Shown: piece by piece, positions 17,558-25,819 of the stretch
How the letters are laid out: every line of letters begins with the position of its first letter
How positions within the stretch are numbered: position 1 is the stretch's first letter
NCBI RefSeq assembly: GCF_020859565.1
Contig: NZ_JAJHUO010000028.1
Location: 86,274-150,273, forward strand
Reading direction: 5' to 3'
Length of the DNA: 64,000 nt
From: Saccharothrix luteola
Lineage (GTDB): Bacteria > Actinomycetota > Actinomycetes > Mycobacteriales > Pseudonocardiaceae
Translations under genes and position numbers: made by a program
The notes under the pieces: generated by a model
What the model was told of the DNA's origin: nothing
The model's input: only the letters and a program-made list of their open reading frames with translations
Database searches by the model: none

Positions 17558-18331
17558 TCAGGCGCCCGAGCCGCCGTCGACCGGCACGATCGCGCCGGTC
17601 ACCATCGACGCCCGGTCGCTGAGCAGCCACGCGGCCACCTCCGCGACCTCGCGGGGCTCCGCCATCCGACCGAGCGGGATCGTCGGGGTGATGCGCTCGA
17701 CGAGGCCGGGGGTCGCCGCCTCCCACTCGGCGATCATCTCCGTCGCGGTGCCGCCCGGCGTGATGCCGTTGACCCGGATGCCCTGACGACCCCACGTCAC
17801 GGCCGCGGTCTCGGTGATGCTGTTGAGCGCGCGCTTCATGGCGCCGTACGCCGGGAGCTCCGGGTTCGCACGTCGACTGCCGATGCTGGAGGTGTTGACG
17901 ATCGCTCCGCCGCCGCGGCGCATCAGCGCGGCCTCGGCCGTCATCGCGGTCCAGTGCGCCCGGAAGTTCACCGCGAACTGCACGTCGACGTCCTCGTCGC
18001 TCGTCGTGTCGAGCGGGCCGGGCCGCTGGATCGTGGCGCCGTTGTTGAACGCGCCGTCGAGCCGTCCGTGCAGCTCCTCGACGCGGTCGACGGCCGCGCG
18101 GATGCTCGCGCGATCGGCGAGGTCCATCGCCACGGCGTCCGCGACGCCGCCGTCCGCGCGGACCTCGGCGACGATTCGCCGCAGCGCGTCGACGCCGCGC
18201 GCGGCGAGCACGACGGCGGCGCCCTCGTGGGCGAAGAGGCGGGCCGCGGCCTCCCCGATGCCGCGGCTGGCGCCGGTGATGAAGACGACCTTGCCGGTGA
18301 GCAGGCCGATGGGTGAGCTGTCGTTGGTCAT
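17558..18331 (-). CDS. SDR-family oxidoreductase
   Basis: 257 aa, classical short-chain dehydrogenase length. Rossmann motif 'TGASRGIG' near residue 19, 'NNGA' (NNAG-type) about residue 90, catalytic Ser in 'VNTSSIGS', and 'YGAMK' for the YxxxK pair. The C-terminus 'VTGAIVPVDGGSGA' is typical of FabG-like members using NAD(P)H. The substrate cannot be read from sequence. I used the ATG at 18331 rather than the longer upstream frame, which would run into the divergent regulator. It is divergent from an XRE regulator across 86 bp, the usual sign of local control. Confidence 0.88.
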   Translation of the reverse strand: MTNDSSPIGLLTGKVVFITGASRGIGEAAARLFAHEGAAVVLAARGVDALRRIVAEVRADGGVADAVAMDLADRASIRAAVDRVEELHGRLDGAFNNGATIQRPGPLDTTSDEDVDVQFAVNFRAHWTAMTAEAALMRRGGGAIVNTSSIGSRRANPELPAYGAMKRALNSITETAAVTWGRQGIRVNGITPGGTATEMIAEWEAATPGLVERITPTIPLGRMAEPREVAEVAAWLLSDRASMVTGAIVPVDGGSGA

Positions 18332-18417
18332 GACGACAGCGTCGGGCCGGCCACCCGACCGGAGGCAGGCACAGGCTGTACCAGGATCCGCAGCCGCGCC
18401 GCGGGCAGACTCGGGGT

Positions 18418-19269
18418 ATGGACAAGCAGGAGCTCGGGGCGTTCCTCCGCAGCCGCCGCGAGCGGCTCCGGCCGGAGGACGTCGGCCTCCCCTCGGGCCC
18501 GCGACGCCGGACACCGGGTCTGCGCCGCGAGGAGGTCGCCGTCCTCGCGCACATCTCCACCGAGTACTACGTCCGGCTCGAGCAGGGCCGTGCGCCTCGC
18601 CCGTCGGCCGAGGTACTGGCCGGGATCGCGGGCGCGCTGCGGCTCACCGGCGCCGAGTCCGACCACCTCCACGTCCTGGCGGGCACCGCGCCGAGCCGGA
18701 CCGGGCCGCACCGGCGCGACGTCCGCCCGAGCATCCTCGCGCTGCTGGAACGCCTGCCGCAGACCGCTGCTTTCGTGGTGTCCGCAACGTTCGAAGTGCT
18801 CGCGTGGAACGACCTCGCGGCGGCGCTCATGGAGGACTTCTCCGGCCTCGCGCCGAGGGACCGCAATCTGGCGCGCCGGGCGTTCCAGGCCCCGGCGCAC
18901 GCCGAGCCGACGCTGTACGGGATCTCCGACGTCGTGGAGTTCCGGCAGCACGTCGTCATGGAACTGCGGGCCACCCTCGCGCGGTACCCGTCCGACCCGG
19001 CCGTGACCGGTCTCGTCGACGAACTGCACGACGCCGCACCGGAGTTCGCCCGGCTCTGGGAGCGGCACGACGTGCAGGCGGCGCCGGTGCTCACGAAGAC
19101 CTTCCGCCACCCGGTCGTCGGTGAGATCACCGTCGACTGCGACTCGCTCACCCTCGCCGACCGCGACCAGCACCTCGTGCTCTACAGCGCGCCGCGGGGA
19201 TCCCGTGACGCCGAGGCCCTGGCCCTGCTGAACGTGCTGGGGGCCGGGAGCTTCACCGGTGCAACCTGA
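18418..19269 (+). CDS. XRE-family regulator with MmyB-like ligand-binding domain
   Basis: 283 aa. HTH_3/HTH_31 at residues 5-65 with 'RRTPGLRREEVAVLAHISTEYYVRLEQGR', the hallmark of the MmyB/MLTR group, then a PAS-like ligand domain (about 100-275) containing 'FVVSATFEVLAWNDLAAAL' and 'EITVDCDSLTLADRDQHLVLYSAPRGS'. Homologues repress an adjacent divergent oxidoreductase gene; here that is the SDR 86 bp away. The gene is followed by a very strong hairpin terminator at 19274-19308. Confidence 0.88.
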   Translation: MDKQELGAFLRSRRERLRPEDVGLPSGPRRRTPGLRREEVAVLAHISTEYYVRLEQGRAPRPSAEVLAGIAGALRLTGAESDHLHVLAGTAPSRTGPHRRDVRPSILALLERLPQTAAFVVSATFEVLAWNDLAAALMEDFSGLAPRDRNLARRAFQAPAHAEPTLYGISDVVEFRQHVVMELRATLARYPSDPAVTGLVDELHDAAPEFARLWERHDVQAAPVLTKTFRHPVVGEITVDCDSLTLADRDQHLVLYSAPRGSRDAEALALLNVLGAGSFTGAT

Positions 19270-19273
19270 TCAC

Positions 19274-19308
19274 GGAGTGCCCTCCAGGCGGTCCCTGGAG
19301 GGCACTCC
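19274..19308 (+). terminator. 15-bp perfect stem terminator between convergent genes
   Basis: Arms 19274-19288 and 19294-19308 are perfect complements with a 5-nt loop. It lies 5 bp after the XRE stop and 14 bp before the end of the leftward GH53 gene, so it probably ends transcripts from both sides. Confidence 0.85.
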
Positions 19309-19322
19309 TCGGCAGGCGGGGG

Positions 19323-21266
19323 CTATGAGTCCGACACGTCGTGGTCGCCGCGTCGCGGCAGGACGTCGACGACCGCCGTGACCGGTCCTCGGGCGGTCAT
19401 GCCGGTGACCGTCACCTCACCCGGCTTGTCGGTGGCGCCGGGCGGCAGCGGTTGCCACCGGACGGAGGTGGTGGTGATCTTGTTGTCGGCGGTGGCGAGC
19501 ACCTGCACGGTGGCGGGCAGTTTCGGTGCGACGCCCACCGGAGTGGCCGTGTGGACGGTGTCCTGGAGGACGTGCTCGGCGCGACTGGCGTTGAAGACGT
19601 TGATGGACGCGTGCGGCTCCCACGTGTTCGCCAGCCCCGGCACGGCCCGGAACATCGCCTGGAAGCCGGCCGGCTCCCACACCAGCACGCCGGCGCCCTT
19701 GTTGTCGACCACGTCGTTGGCGGCCTGGAACACCCGCTGGATGGCGTCCGCCTGCCCCTGGATCGTGCGGGGGAACGGCGAGTTGGGCATCGGCGAGCCG
19801 TCGCCGCCCGAGGCGGGGTACGCGGTTTCGGCGATGTCGATCTTGTAACCGGGGTAGGTCGTGGCCATGGTGTGCAGGTTGACGTCCAGCGCCTCGGGCG
19901 TGCCGTGCCACTCCGAGTAGTACGAGATGGCCAGCACGTCGGGGTCCTGGCCCTTGGCCTTCACCCTGGTGAGGAACTGGTGCCAGAACTCCATGGTCTT
20001 GGCGAGGCGGTCCTTGCCGACGATCACGTGGATCTCGACCTCGGACTTCGGCGACGCGTCGCGGACCGCCTTGATCCCGGAGGCCGCCAGGGTCGTGAAC
20101 CGGTCCCACGCCTCGTCGTAGAGCTTCTGCTCGGCCGGGTCGGTCGAGCCCCAGTACCGCCACAGCAGCCCACCGCCGGGCTGGGACTGGTAGACGTCGG
20201 CCTGGTCGACGAAGTACTTCGGATCCGTCGTGCCGATGAGCGCCGCCTCGCTGCCGTACATGAACCCGTTGATGATCTCGTTGCCGACGGCGACCTTGTC
20301 CGGCGTCGTGCCCTGCCGGATCAACTGGCGCAGGTGATCGGCGGTGAAGTCGTACACCGCCCGGTTCAGGTCCTCGAACCCCAGCTCGGCCCAGGCGCGC
20401 GGTTTCGGCTGCTTGGCCGGGTCCGCCCACGAGTCCGCGTAGTGGTAGTCGATGCCGAGGCCCAGGCCGCGCTGCTTGATCCACTGCGCCGAGGTCAGCG
20501 TGCGCTGCGGACCCTGGCGCGGCACCGCGGTGGGCTGACCGGTGCTCTCGCTGCGCGGCTCGTTCCACACCCGCAGCCGGGCGTGCCGCATGCCGCGGTC
20601 CTTGACCACGTCCAACTGGTGCGGCCCGGCGCCCCGGTCGGCGGCCAACGGGTCGACCCAGTACTCCCGGGACTGGTGGTCGTCCACCCAGGACAAGTCG
20701 GCGCCGAGGACGAGGTCGTCCCGCAGGTAGTTGAGGACCTGGAGCTCGCTGACACCGACCTTGGCCCGGCCGGGCACACCCGTGAACGTCAGCCGGACGT
20801 AACGCGTCCCCGGACGGGTGAACAGGTGCACCTCCCCCCGCGACACGGCCCGGTTGTGGGACCGGTCGGCGATCGTCTGCCACCGGCGACCGTCCGACGA
20901 GGCCTCGACGACGTACCGGTGGGCCGCGCCGCGCTCGGGGAACACCACCTTGACCTTGCGCAGGTTGTCATAAGCGCCACCGAGGTCGACGGTGAGCCAC
21001 TGCCGCGCGCCCGGGCGATCGGGACGCCAGGCCGTCGTCGGGTCGCCGTCGACGGCCAGTCCGGCGGTCGACGAGCCGCTGGCCGCCGTCGCCGAGGACC
21101 ACGGCTTGGCGGCGATGTTGCTCTCGATAGGCTTGATGTCCGCGGTTCCGAAGATCGCACCGGCCGGCGCGGCACCCGCGACCAGCCCCGCGGCCACCAG
21201 GGTGGACAGGGTCGTCAGACCGGCGAGGACGCGGGCCGGGCGCTTGGTTCTCAGATCCTTGCTCAT
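19323..21266 (-). CDS. secreted endo-beta-1,4-galactanase, GH53, with F5/8C carbohydrate-binding domain
   Basis: 647 aa from the ATG at 21266, which overlaps the GH43 stop (ATGA). Residues 1-37 form a signal peptide ('GLTTLSTLVAAGLVAGAAPAGA'). Residues about 45-175 are an F5/8 type C/CBM32-like jelly roll ('DGDPTTAWRPD', 'WLTVDLGGAYD', 'RYVRLTFTGV'). The GH53 barrel begins at 'LGADLSWVDDHQSR'; the acid/base Glu is in 'VAVGNEIINGF' and the nucleophile Glu in 'DIAETAYP'. The C-terminus has a group-4 bacterial Ig-like domain ('PATVQVLATADNKI'). GH53 enzymes cut beta-1,4-galactan side chains of pectin. It is cotranscribed with the exo-galactanase-like gene upstream. Confidence 0.9.
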   Translation of the reverse strand: MSKDLRTKRPARVLAGLTTLSTLVAAGLVAGAAPAGAIFGTADIKPIESNIAAKPWSSATAASGSSTAGLAVDGDPTTAWRPDRPGARQWLTVDLGGAYDNLRKVKVVFPERGAAHRYVVEASSDGRRWQTIADRSHNRAVSRGEVHLFTRPGTRYVRLTFTGVPGRAKVGVSELQVLNYLRDDLVLGADLSWVDDHQSREYWVDPLAADRGAGPHQLDVVKDRGMRHARLRVWNEPRSESTGQPTAVPRQGPQRTLTSAQWIKQRGLGLGIDYHYADSWADPAKQPKPRAWAELGFEDLNRAVYDFTADHLRQLIRQGTTPDKVAVGNEIINGFMYGSEAALIGTTDPKYFVDQADVYQSQPGGGLLWRYWGSTDPAEQKLYDEAWDRFTTLAASGIKAVRDASPKSEVEIHVIVGKDRLAKTMEFWHQFLTRVKAKGQDPDVLAISYYSEWHGTPEALDVNLHTMATTYPGYKIDIAETAYPASGGDGSPMPNSPFPRTIQGQADAIQRVFQAANDVVDNKGAGVLVWEPAGFQAMFRAVPGLANTWEPHASINVFNASRAEHVLQDTVHTATPVGVAPKLPATVQVLATADNKITTTSVRWQPLPPGATDKPGEVTVTGMTARGPVTAVVDVLPRRGDHDVSDS

Positions 21267-23470
21267 GCGGTCGGGACTCCTACGTCGAGGCGGTCGATGT
21301 TGGCCAGGCCGTCCGCGGTGGTCGGCTCCAGCCGGATGGTGTTGCTGCCCGCGTTCAGCGCGGCGGTGAGGGACTTGGTGGACCAGGTCGTCCAGGAACC
21401 GGTGGACTCGAACGACACCGTGCCGATCGTGGACCCGTTCACCACCAGGTTCGCCGGGCGCGCCGCGCCGGTGCTGTGGCCGTTGGCGAACCGGACCGCC
21501 AGCGCCGCCGGGCCTGCCTGCGCGGCGTCGACCGTGAACTGGGCGTAGGCGCCCACGGCGGCGGTGCCGTTGCAGAACCCGGTGCCGGAGAAGCCTGCCT
21601 GGTTGGTGTCGATCGTGCCCTGGCACACGGCCGGCGCCGTCTCGGCCTCGTAGCGCCGATCCGTCGGCGGCACACCGCCGTCGGTCTTGACGAGCGAGAG
21701 TTGGTCGACGACGACGCCGCCCGAACCCGACGCCCGCACGGTGACGGTGGCGGCTCCGCCGGGTAGCGCGATGCCGGTGAGCTCGCGCTTGGCCCAGCCG
21801 CTCGACGACGGGATGCCGAGGGTGCGTTGGCCGCCGTCGGCGCCGGTGATCACGACCTGTCCGGCACTGCCCCGCGCGTGCGTGGACAGGGTGTAGGTGC
21901 CTGCGGGCACCGAGTCGATCCGCTGCTCGACGCCGCCGCTGTTGGTCACCTGGAGGGCGAAGCGGGACCCGTTCACACCACCGTCGACGTTGGTCACCGA
22001 ACCGCCGAGGTTCCGCCATCCCCGCACACTGGAGACGATGACGCGGTCGGCCTGGACATCGGGGTTGAGGATGTAGTTGTTCGCCGGCCCGACCCGCCAC
22101 TCGCCGGTCGTGACGTTGAACTGCCACTGGCTGACCGAGTGGAACCGGGGCCGTGCGCCGGTCTTGGTGATCGGCACCCACTGGTTGTAGCCGATGCCGT
22201 TCCAGGCGAAGTCGGCCCAGCGGTCGCCCGCGTAGATCACCGTGTTCTGCTTGGTCCCCTTCACGGTGACGAAGAACCCGGTCTGGGTCACGTGGCTGTA
22301 GTCCATCTCGGTGCCGGCCAGGACGAACTCGCTCGAGTAGGAACCCTGGATGTTGCCGCTGGTCGACTCGTTGACGTAGTTGACCGAGGTGTTCCAGCCG
22401 TGCAGGGCCGAGGCGGCGTGGTAGTACCTGCCGTCGAGCTTGAACATGGCGTTGCCCTCGCGGCCGTCGCCGCGGCGGATCTCCACGCCCGGCTCGATCC
22501 GCAGCGAGTCGGACTCGCGGAACTTGCTGACGAAGCCGCGGGAACGTCCTTCGCGGTTGGAGAAGATCAGGTAGTCCTTGCCGTCCTCGTCGGTGAACAC
22601 GGTCTGGTCGCCGGTGCCGGTCGTCGGCGAGTTGACGACCTGGCCCTGGAAGTAGCCGTAGGTGAAGTTGCCGGTCGGCGTGTTGCCCTGCAGGAGCAGC
22701 ACCCCGTGCGCGCCGCCGACGTAGGCCTGAGTGGCGAGCACGTACTTGCCGGTGTTCTCGTTGTACACGACCCCGAGCCGCCCGACCCACCCTGTCGAAG
22801 CCATGGTGTTGCCGTTGTGGATCGCGGTCGAGCGCGTCGCGACCCGGTTCTCGAACTTCCAGTTCACCAGGTCCCGCGACGAGTACACCGGGATCGACAC
22901 GAACGAGACCTCGCCGTCGTACTTGCGCGTCGGGTTGGCCCGGTAGCTCTCGGCGCCGCGGTAGTGCACGCCGTACCAGTAGTAGGTGTCGCCGAACTTG
23001 AAGACACCGCCGCCCTGCGAGTAGATCGGGTTGCCGCTGGTGTCGTTCCAGAACGTGTTGTTGGTGATCGTCTGGAACGTGCCCTCGTCCGCGGCCTCCA
23101 GGCCGCCGGCGGCCGTGACCAGGGCCGTCTTCGCCCCGGCGACCTCTGTTGCGCCCGCCGAGGGGTTCTTCGCGACGTCGTCGGCCGCCGTCAGCGCCTG
23201 GGCGAAGGACTTCCACGAGTCGGTGGTGTACCGGGCCGGGACACGTGACCGGTACTCGGCCACCGTCGACTTGAGACCGTGCGGATCGTCCGCCGCGTCC
23301 TCGATGCCCGGAGCGTCCTGGGCGGCCGGGGGAACCGCGGCGGCCGGAGCGGACTCGGCGACGGGCTGCGCCGCGTCCGACGCCGCCTGCGGTGCCAGCA
23401 CCGACGCGAACAGCAGTACGGCCGCGGTCAGCACGCGCCGTTTCACGGGTGTGCGCGGTGGTCTGGTCAT
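21263..23470 (-). CDS. secreted GH43 (subfamily 24-like) exo-beta-1,3-galactanase with FIVAR and CBM35/CBM6
   Basis: 735 aa. Signal peptide residues 1-34. Residues about 60-125 are a FIVAR helical module ('YTTDSWKSFAQALTAADDV'). The GH43 five-bladed propeller spans about 128-470: 'GGGVFKFGDTYYWYGVHY', 'YSSRDLVNWKFENRV', 'YHAASALHGWN'. The catalytic layout is that of subfamily 24, whose members remove galactose from beta-1,3-galactan backbones of type II arabinogalactan. A second beta domain (about 475-590) and a terminal CBM35/CBM6 ('YEAETAPAVCQG', 'VRFANGHSTGAARPANLVVNG') follow. It overlaps GH53 by 4 nt. Upstream lie a 22-bp palindrome and two LacI-like sites, so induction by galactan-derived sugars is likely. 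Confidence 0.85.
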   Translation of the reverse strand: MTRPPRTPVKRRVLTAAVLLFASVLAPQAASDAAQPVAESAPAAAVPPAAQDAPGIEDAADDPHGLKSTVAEYRSRVPARYTTDSWKSFAQALTAADDVAKNPSAGATEVAGAKTALVTAAGGLEAADEGTFQTITNNTFWNDTSGNPIYSQGGGVFKFGDTYYWYGVHYRGAESYRANPTRKYDGEVSFVSIPVYSSRDLVNWKFENRVATRSTAIHNGNTMASTGWVGRLGVVYNENTGKYVLATQAYVGGAHGVLLLQGNTPTGNFTYGYFQGQVVNSPTTGTGDQTVFTDEDGKDYLIFSNREGRSRGFVSKFRESDSLRIEPGVEIRRGDGREGNAMFKLDGRYYHAASALHGWNTSVNYVNESTSGNIQGSYSSEFVLAGTEMDYSHVTQTGFFVTVKGTKQNTVIYAGDRWADFAWNGIGYNQWVPITKTGARPRFHSVSQWQFNVTTGEWRVGPANNYILNPDVQADRVIVSSVRGWRNLGGSVTNVDGGVNGSRFALQVTNSGGVEQRIDSVPAGTYTLSTHARGSAGQVVITGADGGQRTLGIPSSSGWAKRELTGIALPGGAATVTVRASGSGGVVVDQLSLVKTDGGVPPTDRRYEAETAPAVCQGTIDTNQAGFSGTGFCNGTAAVGAYAQFTVDAAQAGPAALAVRFANGHSTGAARPANLVVNGSTIGTVSFESTGSWTTWSTKSLTAALNAGSNTIRLEPTTADGLANIDRLDVGVPTA

Positions 23471-23523
23471 TTAGGTGCCTCTCACAGGATGGGGAATCGA
23501 TGTCGGGCAGGCCATCCGCCGGG

Positions 23524-23545
23524 TGACTGTGAACGTGCACAGTCA
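23524..23545. promoter_or_regulatory. 22-bp near-perfect palindromic operator upstream of the galactanase operon
   Basis: Ten of eleven base pairs are symmetric around a central ACGT; the core is CTGTGAACGTGCACAG (23527-23542). The central CG and GTG/CAC shoulders are typical of LacI-family operators. The same 16-mer occurs in reverse at 27810-27825, and 13 bp of it recur at 27728-27740, both upstream of the lectin-esterase gene. It lies 54-75 bp before the GH43 start. Confidence 0.65.
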
Positions 23546-23558
23546 TCGCCGGTCGAGG

Positions 23559-23574
23559 GTGAAAACGCTTACAC
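23559..23574. promoter_or_regulatory. LacI-like operator (proximal)
   Basis: GTGAAAACGCTTACAC, symmetric about a central CG in six of eight pairs. Its reverse shares the half-site GTTTTCAC with 23690-23703. Located about 90 bp upstream of the GH43/GH53 operon. Confidence 0.45.
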
Positions 23575-23663
23575 CGGTGGCCTCAGCCTAGAGGCTCGCC
23601 CGCCGCTGTCAACAGCGCTCGAAGCCCGAAATCCTGTCAGCGAACGATGTTGCGGCACGACTG

Positions 23664-23716
23664 ACCTGCCTGCCTCGTGATCACGCGAAGTAAACGTTTT
23701 CACGAGACAGGCAGGT
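23664..23716 (-). terminator. 17-bp inverted repeat after the acetylesterase genes, with operator-like loop
   Basis: Arms 23664-23680 and 23700-23716 pair with one mismatch around a 19-nt loop. It lies 34 bp beyond the end of the leftward acetylesterase gene, so it probably ends that transcript. The right arm overlaps the LacI-like site at 23690-23703, so it could also be part of the next promoter. Confidence 0.5.
23690..23703. promoter_or_regulatory. LacI-like operator (distal)
   Basis: GTAAACGTTTTCAC, symmetric around a central CG. It shares GTTTTCAC with the reverse of the proximal site at 23559-23574, 131 bp away. Both lie between the acetylesterase end and the galactanase operon start. 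Confidence 0.45.
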
Positions 23717-23749
23717 GTCGCGTCTGGCGCGAGGTGGAGGCAGTCCTCG

Positions 23750-24607
23750 CTAGCGCAGGGAGGACGCCAGGCCGATGCCCTGTTCCCGCAGCGCCTTGGC
23801 GACGGTCTCCGCGATGCGCGCGGCCCCGGCGGCTTCGAAGTGGGTGTGGTCGTTGCAGAAGAAGGCTCCGACCGCACCTTGGCTGTAGTCGCCGTTGTTG
23901 GGGCACAGGCGCAACGTGTTGTACAGCGCGATGCTGCGCTTGTGCAGGTCGATGACCGGCACCTGGTCGGCCTGGCCCTGGGCGATGGTCTCGTTCACGA
24001 ACCCGCGGGTGGCCACCGCGGTGGAACCGGAGCAGCGGATCGCCGAGACGGGCGTGACGTAGATCGGCTTCACCCCGCGCGCCTTGGCTTCGCGGCCCAT
24101 GGTCGCCATCAGCTCGCGGTAACGGGTGGTGCCCACGTGGCGCGGGCAGTTGCGGTCGCCGTCGTTGATGCCGAACTGGATGATCAGCCAGTCGCCGGCC
24201 CGCATGCCGTTGGTGGAGAGCATGTTCGCCCAGCGCGAGGCGTAGGTGCGAGGGCTGACCACGCATTCGCCGGCGGCGTCCTTGGTGGTCTTGACGTTCG
24301 ACTCGTACAGCCAGGTCTGGATGCTCCGGCCGCCGACGGCGTTGTTGACGACGGTGACGTCGTCGTTGAACAGCCGGTCGAACTCCCGACCCCAGCCCAC
24401 CGGGCACGTGCTGCTGCCGTTGGCCATGGTGGAGTCACCGGCCAACCACACCTTGAACGGCGCGGCGGCGGTCCCCGGACCGGCGGCCTGCGGTGCTGCG
24501 CAGGGCGCGGGAGCGGGCGCGGCCTGCGCCGGCGCCACCACGACCGCCATCGCCGCGCCCACCGCCGCCGTGACCGCGAGGCACTTGTTCCTCATCGAGA
24601 TCCTCAT
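23750..24607 (-). CDS. secreted rhamnogalacturonan acetylesterase (CE12/SGNH)
   Basis: 285 aa with signal peptide to about residue 30 ('VGAAMAVVVAPAQAAPAP'). SGNH blocks: I 'LAGDSTMA' with the nucleophile Ser, II 'VVNNAVGGRSIQTWL' (Gly), III 'QFGINDGDRNC' (Asn), V 'DHTHFEAAGA' (Asp/His). 'GWGREFDRLF' and the block II pattern are those of rhamnogalacturonan acetylesterases, which remove acetyl groups from the pectin RG-I backbone. GGAGGA lies just before the ATG at 24607; an in-frame ATG at 24595 is possible. It starts 34 bp after the second acetylesterase, so the two are probably one transcript. Confidence 0.87.
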   Translation of the reverse strand: MRISMRNKCLAVTAAVGAAMAVVVAPAQAAPAPAPCAAPQAAGPGTAAAPFKVWLAGDSTMANGSSTCPVGWGREFDRLFNDDVTVVNNAVGGRSIQTWLYESNVKTTKDAAGECVVSPRTYASRWANMLSTNGMRAGDWLIIQFGINDGDRNCPRHVGTTRYRELMATMGREAKARGVKPIYVTPVSAIRCSGSTAVATRGFVNETIAQGQADQVPVIDLHKRSIALYNTLRLCPNNGDYSQGAVGAFFCNDHTHFEAAGAARIAETVAKALREQGIGLASSLR

Positions 24608-24641
24608 TGATCCTCCATGTCGTTACGACGGATTCGCGATG

Positions 24642-25688
24642 TCAGCGGACCTGCGTCGAGCGGATGACGCCCAGCCGGATGGCATCGTTCAGCACCAGGT
24701 TCGCCATGCTGGCCGCGCCGTATTCCGAGAAATGGGTGTTATCGCCCTTTTCCCGAGTCAGGAAGAGGTTCTGGGACCCGGTGACGCCGAGTTGCTGGAC
24801 GAGGGCGGCGGACATCGCGGTCAGGTCGATCAGGGGCGTGCCCTGAGACCGCGCGACGGTCTTCATCTCGGCGGGCAGGTTCACGCCGACCCCGTTGATG
24901 TGCCAAGCGGTGCCGGTGAGGCGACCGGACGAGTCGAACAACCTGCGAACGGGCGGCGTGATGAGCACGGGTGCGCCGCCCGCCGCGCGGACGTCGCGCA
25001 CCATGCGGGTGAGGTTGTCGCGGAACGCGGTGGCCGAGGTCTGCTTGTCGTTGTGGCCGACCTGGATCATGACCGTGTCGCCCGCCCGGGTCTGCGACCG
25101 CACCGCGGGGAACAGCGCCGAGTTGGACAGCACCGAACCGGAGCTCTCGCCGGAGTCGGCGTAGTTCGCCACCGACAGGCCCTCGCGCAGGCGCGCGGGC
25201 AGCGCCTGGCCCCAGCCGGCATAGGGGGCGACGGGCTGGTCGCACACGGTCGAGTCGCCGACCAGGAACAACGCCGGCGGCCTGACCTGCTTGACCGTGA
25301 TGGCGTCGACCGCGGGTGCGCGACCGTCGAACACGAGGGTCAACCCCGGCGTGCCGGTGCCGCCCTGACCGGTCGGCTGCCCTTCGGGGTTGCGCACGTT
25401 GACGGTGAGGACCCGGTCGACGAGCTGACCGGCGCCGGTATCCACGGCGGCGAGCACCCGGCGGCGGGCCTCGGCGGTGATGCCGGTGTTGGCCGCACGG
25501 GAAGAACTGCCCAGCCGCACGGTCACGTCGTAGTGCCCGGGGGCGACGTCGTAGCGGCAGGTGATCGGGCCGGTGCCGGAGCAGTTGGCCGGCGCGGCGC
25601 CCGCCTGAGCGGCGCCGAGGGCGGTGAGCGCGCCCGACGCGAGGGTCACGGCGAGCGCCGAGCGGAGGACGGCGGACAGGGTGGGCAT
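24642..25688 (-). CDS. secreted rhamnogalacturonan acetylesterase with N-terminal beta domain
   Basis: 348 aa from the ATG at 25688 (AGGAG 8 nt upstream). Signal peptide to about residue 31. Residues about 32-140 form a beta-sandwich-like module ('ITCRYDVAPGHYDVTVRLGS', 'TVNVRNP') seen ahead of some pectin esterases and lyases. The SGNH domain has 'LVGDSTVCDQ', 'GWGQALPARL', 'NYADSGESSGS', 'QVGHNDKQ' and 'DNTHFSEYGA', matching the YesT/RhgT-type acetylesterases of CE12. It acts outside the cell on acetylated RG-I. Two CE12 enzymes in tandem suggest different acetyl positions or chain lengths. Confidence 0.87.
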   Translation of the reverse strand: MPTLSAVLRSALAVTLASGALTALGAAQAGAAPANCSGTGPITCRYDVAPGHYDVTVRLGSSSRAANTGITAEARRRVLAAVDTGAGQLVDRVLTVNVRNPEGQPTGQGGTGTPGLTLVFDGRAPAVDAITVKQVRPPALFLVGDSTVCDQPVAPYAGWGQALPARLREGLSVANYADSGESSGSVLSNSALFPAVRSQTRAGDTVMIQVGHNDKQTSATAFRDNLTRMVRDVRAAGGAPVLITPPVRRLFDSSGRLTGTAWHINGVGVNLPAEMKTVARSQGTPLIDLTAMSAALVQQLGVTGSQNLFLTREKGDNTHFSEYGAASMANLVLNDAIRLGVIRSTQVR

Positions 25689-25751
25689 GGGTGTGCTCCT
25701 TGCTGCGGTTCGACCGCGGGTGTGCGGGAGGGGGCGCGGGCGCGCCGGAGG

Positions 25752-25795
25752 CCGCTCCGCGTCCGGGGCAGGAGGCGGCCCCGGACGCGGAGCGG
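25752..25795 (-). terminator. 18-bp perfect stem terminator
   Basis: Arms 25752-25769 and 25778-25795 are perfect complements around an 8-nt loop. It lies 25 bp beyond the stop of the leftward lectin-esterase gene and separates that transcript from the acetylesterase pair. Confidence 0.85.
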
Positions 25796-25819
25796 GCAGG
25801 GGGTGACCGGAGCGCCGGC

